6,712 bases of DNA. Origin: Candidatus Aenigmatarchaeota archaeon. GTDB lineage: Archaea > Aenigmatarchaeota > Aenigmatarchaeia > QMZP01. This document shows, piece after piece, positions 1-4,919 of this stretch. Made by a program: the position numbers and the translations under genes. The stretch covers positions 293,162 to 299,873 of the forward strand of contig CP070801.1 in the NCBI GenBank assembly GCA_020343575.1. The letters run 5' to 3'. Under the pieces are notes generated by a model that had not been told where the DNA came from, did not search any database, and saw only the letters and a program-made list of their open reading frames with translations. How positions within the stretch are numbered: the stretch's first letter is position 1; every line of letters starts with the position of its first letter.

Positions 1-2
1 GG

Positions 3-1085
3 GTAAATCTTCCATCCATACTTGGCTACATAGTTTCAGGGATAGTGTTCGGCTCGGTTCTGAATCTGATTCCAATAGACCACATAACCAACTTCGGACA
101 GATTGGCCTTATCTTGCTCCTGTTCATTGTGGGCTTCAAGGAGATAGACACAGAGAAGCTGGTGAAGAACAAAAAGCCAGGAATTTTGACGGGATTCCTG
201 GGAGCCGCGATAACCTTTATCCTCGCCTACTGGCTGGGCCTATCTTTCGAATTCTCGTTCCTGACCTCGCTTTTCCTTGGCCTTGCAATAGCAGAAACCT
301 CTATCTCAGCATCGATAGCGAGCTTTATCAATCTAGGGAAGATGAACACCAGACTTGGCAGATCGATATTGGGGGCGAGTGTGATTGATGATATCTTGGG
401 ACTGGTGGCCCTCGCTATCCTGACCAGCTTCGCAGTGACAGGGGCAATGGGAATATTTGAGCTCGGGCAGATAATATTCGGGATCTTCCTTTTCTTCATA
501 GTTTTCATTGCAGGTGGTTATGCGATTCCCTTACTGATGAAAAGGGTCAAGACTTTCAGGTCAGAAGAGATAAGGTTCTCGCTCGTTCTCACAGTCGTAA
601 TCCTGGTTGCATATCTTGCAGAAATGGTGGGTCTTTCTGTTGTTTTGGGAGCCTTCCTCGCGGGCGTTATGCTCTCCAGATCCCCTGAACTCGAGACAAG
701 GGAATTCTCCAATGACATGGCAGTTGTATCACATGGAATATTCATTCCTCTGTTTTTTGCCTGGATCGGCCTGCAGATAATGATAATCCCTGAGATGATA
801 GGGATTTTCTCCCTGCTCCTTATACTCATTGCGATATTCGGGAAGATGTTCGGAGCATGCATAGCGGGCCTCGTCTCCAGATTCAACAAAACCGAGTGCC
901 TGGGGCTCGGTATCGGGATGATACCTAGAGGAGAGGTCGGACTGGTTGTTCTGGCCATAGGCAAGGGTCTCGGGTTAATACCCGATCTTATATTCTCTGC
1001 TGTCTTCCTGGTAATAGCAGTAACCGTTATAATAACCCCGGTCCTTTTGGCACTGGTTCTGAAGAACAAGGAAATACCCGGATAA
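3..1085 (+). CDS. Na+/H+ (cation/proton) antiporter, CPA2 family, 5' end cut off
   Basis: This is an integral membrane protein that exchanges Na+ or K+ for H+ across the cytoplasmic membrane. The frame is open from base 3 to the stop at 1083-1085 and begins inside the first conserved stretch (LPSILGYIVSGIVFG), so the true start lies left of the window; the GTG at 45 falls inside this helix and is not the start. Counting from base 3, about 11 hydrophobic segments are visible. Conserved CPA2 features are the ion-binding Asp pair at residues 129-130 (ASVIDDILG), the preceding AETSISASI helix, LGAFLAGVMLS, the FFAWIGLQ helix, and PRGEVG at 308-313. The Asp pair is typical of electrogenic exchangers in this superfamily. 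The protein ends soon after the last helix (LALVLKNKEIPG), so there is no C-terminal TrkA-N/RCK domain of the Kef type. The ion transported cannot be told from sequence. GC is near 50%, higher than the next gene. Confidence 0.93.
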   Translation, partial: VNLPSILGYIVSGIVFGSVLNLIPIDHITNFGQIGLILLLFIVGFKEIDTEKLVKNKKPGILTGFLGAAITFILAYWLGLSFEFSFLTSLFLGLAIAETSISASIASFINLGKMNTRLGRSILGASVIDDILGLVALAILTSFAVTGAMGIFELGQIIFGIFLFFIVFIAGGYAIPLLMKRVKTFRSEEIRFSLVLTVVILVAYLAEMVGLSVVLGAFLAGVMLSRSPELETREFSNDMAVVSHGIFIPLFFAWIGLQIMIIPEMIGIFSLLLILIAIFGKMFGACIAGLVSRFNKTECLGLGIGMIPRGEVGLVVLAIGKGLGLIPDLIFSAVFLVIAVTVIITPVLLALVLKNKEIPG

Positions 1086-1086
1086 T

Positions 1087-1096
1087 CTTTAAATAC
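1087..1096 (+). promoter_or_regulatory. TATA box for the 112-residue gene
   Basis: TCTTTAAATA lies just after the antiporter stop. Its centre is about 25 bases before the ATG at 1117, the normal distance from an archaeal TATA box to the transcription start. The mRNA would start at or next to the ATG, and no Shine-Dalgarno sequence is seen in between, so leaderless translation is likely. Confidence 0.65.
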
Positions 1097-1116
1097 CATT
1101 TCTACAATTCTCGAGC

Positions 1117-1455
1117 ATGACACAATTCGAGAGAATAGGAAAAGCAATAAAGAAAAGAAGAAAAGCATTGAAGATTAAGGTAAAAGATATTGACTCGGTG
1201 TTAGCTGATGCATTCAAAATAAAACCACTTACAGCAAGAAACTACAGAGAATTTGTTGAGCAGGGCTACATATACGGAACACCAGCTTATATAGGAAAAA
1301 AAGAATATGGGCAGGTATATATGAACAGATTATCCTTCTACATGGGAGAGCTTGATTTTGATGAAGCAGACATTACCATTGTAAGAATAAAACTGATTGA
1401 TAACAGATTCAATTACCCATTACCTGATTTAGAAACTAATTTCCAGTTGCCCTAA
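1117..1455 (+). CDS. Small basic protein of unknown function, possible HTH
   Basis: I do not recognise this 112-residue protein. Its N-terminus is strongly basic (RIGKAIKKRRKALKIK, residues 6-21). Helical-looking segments follow at about 24-34 and 37-49 (SVLADAFKIK, TARNYREFVEQG), which could be a helix-turn-helix, and then an aromatic-rich part (YIYGTPAYIG). Residues 65-95 look like beta strands. There is no signal peptide or membrane segment, so it is probably cytosolic, and nucleic-acid binding is a weak inference. The ATG sits about 25 bases downstream of a good TATA box, which supports this start. The gene is clearly AT-rich: two sampled 60-base lines contain 18 and 22 G+C, against roughly 29-34 in the antiporter. 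Its last 20 bases overlap the 3' end of the convergent apgM gene. The low GC may mean horizontal origin or simply relaxed selection. Confidence 0.72.
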   Translation: MTQFERIGKAIKKRRKALKIKVKDIDSVLADAFKIKPLTARNYREFVEQGYIYGTPAYIGKKEYGQVYMNRLSFYMGELDFDEADITIVRIKLIDNRFNYPLPDLETNFQLP

Positions 1456-2608
1456 TAACATACGGAACCAATTCGTTCTTTTCCAACTTTAACCCATATC
1501 TGCAGGAATTCTCATCAAATCTCTCCACTCTGTTTGGTTTTATCCCGTTGCCCGAGATGAGAATGGGAACAGGATCGGGCGTATGTCTGTATTTCTTGAA
1601 CTTGGGGTCAGAAGCTGTTCTGTGGTCGCATGTTATGATAAATATCGTGTCTTTTGAGTCTTTTAACTTCCCAACCCCCCTGTCAACCTTTTCGATAAAA
1701 TTCTTTTTCTCAAGCGGTTTCGCGTCATGGGAAAGGATATCCGCTCCGTTTATGTGAAGGAAAACAAAATCATATTTCTTCAGCGCGTTTTTGACGGCTT
1801 CAAACTTCCCATCCAGGTTGGTGTCGGGCATTCCGTTCGCTCCCTCGACCTCGATTACATCCATTCCCAGGAACCTTGCAACACCCCTTGCTATCGGAAT
1901 TCCAGCTACGCAGCATCCCTTTAGCTTGAACCTTTCCTGGAAACCCTCAACATCCTTTTTCCTCCCAATATTCCTTATCAGAATTATATTGGCAGGGAGC
2001 CTTCGCTTCTTATTATCTGGTTCCTTTGAAAGAATTTTATGAGCCCTTGAAGAGAACTTGTTGAGAACAGATGCGGTAAACTTCGCTTGGCTTTCCTTCG
2101 CCCCTACCTGCTGGAGCGGGGCCCCGATCTTCAAGGGGTCGTTGGGAATTATCTTGTCACTCAACTTCTTCCCTCCCAAAACAATAACAACCCTGTGACC
2201 GGCTGATTTCCTTACAGTGAATCTAACCCCATCAATCTCCATTCCATCCAGAGCCTCGCAGAAGTATTCCAACCCTGTCTCGTCCCTTCCAGCTCTCCTG
2301 TCCAAGAGGTTCCCGTTGGAAGCGAGGGTTGCGAAGTTTCCCCTTATGCAAATATCCCCAGGACCTGGTTTCAAACCAATACCTAACGCTTCGAGATACC
2401 CCCTGCCAGGGTAGCCTTCTTTCGAGTAACAACCCAGAATGTTCAGGTAACCAAAATCAGAGTTCACGGTTTTTCCGTAACCTATGTCGAGGAGTCCACA
2501 TTTCCCTTCCTTAGCAAGGGAATCAATGTTTGGTTTTTTCGCAAGTGAGAGCGGGGTCTGCCTCCCCAAATCCCCTGCACCATCCAAAACAATGAGAATG
2601 AACTTCAT
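1436..2608 (-). CDS. apgM: 2,3-bisphosphoglycerate-independent phosphoglycerate mutase, archaeal ApgM type
   Basis: This cytosolic metalloenzyme interconverts 3- and 2-phosphoglycerate in glycolysis and gluconeogenesis through a phosphoserine intermediate. At 390 residues it is a normal length for the archaeal ApgM family, which is shorter than bacterial GpmI and belongs to the alkaline-phosphatase superfamily. Visible landmarks in order are the N-terminal metal Asp (LIVLDGAGD, D9), TPLSLAKKPNIDSLAKEG, the nucleophilic Ser in NSDFGYLNILG (S50), the YPGRGYLEALG loop, the signature LLDRRAGRDETG (103-108, substrate Arg residues), then the C-terminal metal ligands GADILSHD (D290, H294), TCDHRT (D328, H329) and RHTPDPVP (H342). 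All expected catalytic residues appear present. The ATG at 2608-2606 is supported by the first beta strand starting at once and by a TATA box 23-28 bases upstream. The 3' end overlaps the small convergent gene by 20 bp. Confidence 0.95.
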   Translation of the reverse strand: MKFILIVLDGAGDLGRQTPLSLAKKPNIDSLAKEGKCGLLDIGYGKTVNSDFGYLNILGCYSKEGYPGRGYLEALGIGLKPGPGDICIRGNFATLASNGNLLDRRAGRDETGLEYFCEALDGMEIDGVRFTVRKSAGHRVVIVLGGKKLSDKIIPNDPLKIGAPLQQVGAKESQAKFTASVLNKFSSRAHKILSKEPDNKKRRLPANIILIRNIGRKKDVEGFQERFKLKGCCVAGIPIARGVARFLGMDVIEVEGANGMPDTNLDGKFEAVKNALKKYDFVFLHINGADILSHDAKPLEKKNFIEKVDRGVGKLKDSKDTIFIITCDHRTASDPKFKKYRHTPDPVPILISGNGIKPNRVERFDENSCRYGLKLEKNELVPYVIRATGN

Positions 2609-2628
2609 GATTATAATTGTCAGGGGAG

Positions 2629-2640
2629 ATTAAAAATTTA
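2629..2640 (-). promoter_or_regulatory. TATA box for apgM
   Basis: Read on the minus strand this is TAAATTTTTAAT, with the core about 23-28 bases upstream of the apgM ATG. No Shine-Dalgarno sequence lies between them, so the transcript is predicted to be leaderless. It shares the 62-bp divergent region with the cdc6 promoter. Confidence 0.6.
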
Positions 2641-2652
2641 TTACTATAATAC
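2641..2652 (+). promoter_or_regulatory. Probable TATA box for cdc6
   Basis: TTACTATAATAC is centred about 25 bases before the cdc6 ATG. It is a weaker match to the archaeal box than the other promoters here. AAGGA at 2661-2665, six bases before the ATG, may act as a weak ribosome binding site. Confidence 0.45.
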
Positions 2653-2670
2653 AATCTTTCAAGGATTGGG

Positions 2671-3702
2671 ATGAATGGTGAGGAAAACAAGATAATCAGG
2701 AATCTTGAAGTTCTAACAGAGCACTTCATACCTAGCAGAATAGTTCACAGGGACGGTCAGCTAAAGGCGATAAGAGACGATCTGAAACCGATTCTGAATG
2801 AGATGAACGCAAGGAATGTTTTTCTCTACGGGACTCCGGGAACCGGGAAAACCTGCATGGCCAGATACGTCCTTTCAGAGCTCAAGGAACATGTGCCGGT
2901 CCTTACGAGCTACATAAACTGCTGGGAGTGCAGATCAAGGTTCAAGATACTCTTCAATCTCCTTCAGGAGTTTGGAATGAAGTTTTCAGTCCACAGAAGA
3001 GGCCAACCAACGGATGAGTTATTGGAGATGTTGAGGAAAAAAGTAAAGGACAATCATTGTGTCATAATCCTGGACGAAGTTGACCAGCTTGAGGACAGCA
3101 GGATACTCTATGATTTGACGAACATCCCGAAGGTCTCCATCATACTGATAGCCAACAATGAAACCGCTCTGTATGGTGCTGAGCCCAGAATAAGGAGCAG
3201 ACTCATGTCCTCGGACAGGATAGAGTTCCCTGTCTACAATGATAAGGAGATATTCGACATCATGAAGGACAGAACAGAGTGGGGCCTGGTTCCTGGGGTT
3301 ATTAAGAATTCACAGTTGGAATCGATATCCAAGGCCTGCAATGGGGATGCAAGGGTAGCGATAAACACACTGAGGATAGTTTCAGAGGATTCAGAGAATC
3401 AGGGATTGGATTCCATACCAGACAAATTAATAAAAAACGCAGTATCGAATATCACCAGCAAGAGGGAGAGAAGGATAGATGACCTGAATCCCCATGAGAA
3501 GCTGATAATAGAGATTTTGAAAGGAAAAAAGAGCCTTGATTCTGGAAGCGTTTACAGGGAGCTCCAGGAACTGTCAGAGAAGCAGGGTATTGAAAAGATA
3601 GTGGACAGAACCTTCAGGAAATACATGGACGGTCTTGTGAAGCACGGTTTTGTAAATTCTGCCGGGCAGAGTCGGTGGAGGACGTATTCTCTAGCGGAAT
3701 AG
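2671..3702 (+). CDS. cdc6: Orc1/Cdc6 replication initiator, AAA+ ATPase
   Basis: This protein binds origin DNA and helps load the MCM helicase at the start of chromosome replication. Its 343 residues hold a full AAA+ module followed by a winged-helix domain. The ORC-like start is SRIVHRDGQLKAI (22-34). Walker A is GTPGTGKT (54-61), Walker B is VIILDEVD (131-138), and sensor 1 is LIANNE (159-164). The arginine-finger region is EPRIRSRL (171-178), and sensor 2 is GDARVAINTLR (225-235) with R228. A winged helix follows at about 271-343 (NPHEKLIIEIL to QSRWRTYSL). It is somewhat shorter than many archaeal Orc1/Cdc6 proteins (often about 380-420 residues), mainly through a short N-terminus. The ATPase motifs look intact. 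The ATG at 2671 is the only sensible start before the first conserved block. Archaeal origins often lie beside this gene, which makes the downstream intergenic stretch of interest. Confidence 0.95.
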   Translation: MNGEENKIIRNLEVLTEHFIPSRIVHRDGQLKAIRDDLKPILNEMNARNVFLYGTPGTGKTCMARYVLSELKEHVPVLTSYINCWECRSRFKILFNLLQEFGMKFSVHRRGQPTDELLEMLRKKVKDNHCVIILDEVDQLEDSRILYDLTNIPKVSIILIANNETALYGAEPRIRSRLMSSDRIEFPVYNDKEIFDIMKDRTEWGLVPGVIKNSQLESISKACNGDARVAINTLRIVSEDSENQGLDSIPDKLIKNAVSNITSKRERRIDDLNPHEKLIIEILKGKKSLDSGSVYRELQELSEKQGIEKIVDRTFRKYMDGLVKHGFVNSAGQSRWRTYSLAE

Positions 3703-3722
3703 CGGAACGCCACACGCGCTAC

Positions 3723-3731
3723 TTTTATATA
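3723..3731 (+). promoter_or_regulatory. Orphan TATA-like box downstream of cdc6
   Basis: TTTTATATA is a strong match to an archaeal TATA box. It would place a transcription start near 3752-3756, but no open reading frame begins there. It therefore suggests either a non-coding transcript across the structured region or an upstream start for the cysteine synthase mRNA. It could also be chance AT-rich sequence. Confidence 0.4.
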
Positions 3732-3807
3732 CAGTCCCGAACAACCATTCTACAGAAAAAGCCGATATACCTTTACTTAAATTAAGGATATTGGCAACAT
3801 TGTTCAG

Positions 3808-3848
3808 ATGGTCTTTTTACCCTCCTGCCCCCTTCACCCCCAGACCAT
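3808..3848. repeat. 7-bp inverted repeat flanking a C-rich tract
   Basis: ATGGTCT at 3808-3814 is the exact reverse complement of AGACCAT at 3842-3848. The 27-base loop holds T5 and then a pyrimidine run with two C5 blocks, which read as two G5 blocks on the minus strand. The stem is short and could be chance. Confidence 0.35.
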
Positions 3849-3862
3849 TAGTCAATGATCCC

Positions 3863-3878
3863 GGAGGCCTTCGCCTCC
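3863..3878. repeat. Perfect 6-bp GC hairpin with a CTTC loop
   Basis: GGAGGC (3863-3868) pairs exactly with GCCTCC (3873-3878) around a four-base loop. No T run follows directly, so it does not look like a bacterial-style intrinsic terminator. In RNA it would be a stable stem-loop, either part of a small RNA or in an upstream transcript. GAATT/AATTC at 3892-3906 forms a weaker second hairpin. Confidence 0.5.
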
Positions 3879-3917
3879 TGTGAGATTATGAGAATTCTGT
3901 AAATTCCACAAATAAAA

Positions 3918-3928
3918 CTTTAAATATT
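3918..3928 (+). promoter_or_regulatory. TATA box for the cysteine synthase gene
   Basis: CTTTAAATATT is centred about 27 bases before the ATG at 3950. This decides the start: transcription would begin close to 3950, so translation from the upstream in-frame TTG at 3938 is unlikely. Confidence 0.65.
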
Positions 3929-3949
3929 AATTGTCTGTTGAATAAAGAT

Positions 3950-4846
3950 ATGAAAAATAAAAAATTCAGTATACTAGACCTCATCGGGAACACACCTCTT
4001 GTCAAAATAGATAATGTTTATGCTAAAGTAGAAAGTCTTAATCCTAGTGGCAGCATAAAAGATAGAGTTGCCTTGGAAATAATTGAAGCTGCAGAAAGAG
4101 AAGGTAAATTAAAAAAAGGATACACAGTAGTTGAAGCCAGTAGTGGGAACACAGGAATTTCTTTGTCTATGGTTGCTGCTACCAAAGGCTATAAGATGAT
4201 CGTAGTGATGCCTAGAAACATGAGTGAAGAGAGAAAACAAATGATGAGGGCATTTGGAGCCAAACTTGTTCTAACCTCAAAAAGTGGGAGTCTCAAAGAA
4301 TCTATAGAAAAAGCGGAGGAAATTGCCAAAAGACCTAATACATTTATAGCAAGACAGTTTAGCAATCCTAACAACATTAAAGCGCAGGAAAAAACTGGTA
4401 AAGAAATTTTAAAAGAGATTGGACCAGTAGACGCTGTTGTGGCAGGGATTGGGACCGGTGGAACGCTAATGGGTATTTCAAATGTGATGAGAAAAGTTAA
4501 TCCAAAGTTAAAGGTGATCGCGATTGAACCTGAAGAAGCTGCTGTTATGTTCGGAGGGAGCGATGTTAAGATTAGCGAACACAGTATTCAGGGAATTGGT
4601 GACGGTTTCATACCCAAGTTGATAGATAAAAGTAGAGTCGATAGAACTGTTATAGTTGGTAGTGAAGAGGCTGTTGATATGGCAAGAAAACTTTCTAAAG
4701 AATATGGTTTACTGGTCGGAATAAGTGCTGGTGCAAACATGCTCGTCGCGTTAAAGTTGGCTAAGATGTATGATAAAATTGCTACAGTTTTGCCAGACAG
4801 GGGAGAGAGATATCTAAGTATGGATTTGTTTAAATACAAATCCTGA
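3950..4846 (+). CDS. cysK: Cysteine synthase (O-acetylserine/O-phosphoserine sulfhydrylase type), PLP-dependent
   Basis: This cytosolic enzyme makes L-cysteine by replacing the activated hydroxyl of a serine ester with sulfide. The 298-residue protein is a fold-type II PLP enzyme. It begins with ILDLIGNTPLVKI and has the PLP Schiff-base Lys in NPSGSIKDR (K37), the substrate loop ASSGNTGI (64-69 core, N67 near PLP), MPRNMSEERKQMMRAFGA, the phosphate-binding GIGTGGT (167-172) and GISAGA (S259, near the pyridine nitrogen). It ends with the typical PDRGERYLS and a Phe close to the C-terminus. The position after QFSNPNN, where many CysK proteins have His, reads KAQ. CysK and CysM types, and the acetyl- versus phosphoserine substrate, cannot be separated safely by eye; the K/M choice in the symbol is provisional. 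GC is about 40% on sampled lines, lower than cdc6 and the antiporter, which hints at a separate history. It is flanked by its own promoter and a separate protease promoter, so it is probably monocistronic. Confidence 0.92.
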   Translation: MKNKKFSILDLIGNTPLVKIDNVYAKVESLNPSGSIKDRVALEIIEAAEREGKLKKGYTVVEASSGNTGISLSMVAATKGYKMIVVMPRNMSEERKQMMRAFGAKLVLTSKSGSLKESIEKAEEIAKRPNTFIARQFSNPNNIKAQEKTGKEILKEIGPVDAVVAGIGTGGTLMGISNVMRKVNPKLKVIAIEPEEAAVMFGGSDVKISEHSIQGIGDGFIPKLIDKSRVDRTVIVGSEEAVDMARKLSKEYGLLVGISAGANMLVALKLAKMYDKIATVLPDRGERYLSMDLFKYKS

Positions 4847-4883
4847 AAAATCATGCGACTGGTTTCAAGAGCACAATAAAAAC

Positions 4884-4890
4884 ATTTAAG
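4884..4890 (+). promoter_or_regulatory. Candidate TATA box for the S8 protease gene
   Basis: ATTTAAG, preceded by an A-rich stretch, lies about 33 bases before the ATG at 4920, predicting a very short leader of about 7-9 bases. GGTAG at 4913-4917 is a weak Shine-Dalgarno-like match before the paired ATGs. The box is less certain than those of the other genes. Confidence 0.4.
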
Positions 4891-4919
4891 CGTTTGGTAC
4901 AATTCTTTATCAGGTAGTA

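Larger units (their letters stand above)
3703..3949. other. Structured intergenic region between cdc6 and the cysteine synthase gene
   Basis: These 247 bases carry no convincing protein gene. They hold an orphan TATA box (3723-3731), a T5 run (3814-3818), a C-rich tract (3820-3841) flanked by a 7-bp inverted repeat, a perfect 6-bp hairpin (3863-3878), a second short hairpin (3892-3906), and an AT-rich end containing the next promoter. Possible roles are a small non-coding RNA, the terminator of cdc6, or part of a replication origin. I looked for the known ORB/mini-ORB initiator-binding motif on both strands and saw no good match. Confidence 0.5.

Noticed and set aside
45..47. GTG as the start codon of the antiporter
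   Set aside because: The frame continues to the window edge and the residues before it (LPSILGYIVSG) belong to the conserved first helix.
518..1168. 216-residue open frame on the minus strand
   Set aside because: It is the antisense shadow of the antiporter, which has a full family signature; the reverse protein is low-complexity and runs across the neighbouring promoter.
3938..3949. Upstream TTG start for the cysteine synthase
   Set aside because: The TATA box is placed for transcription to begin near 3950, and the four extra residues add nothing seen in the family.
3703..3949. Origin recognition boxes (ORB)
   Set aside because: No convincing match to the known ORB or mini-ORB consensus was visible on either strand, so an origin is kept only as a hypothesis.
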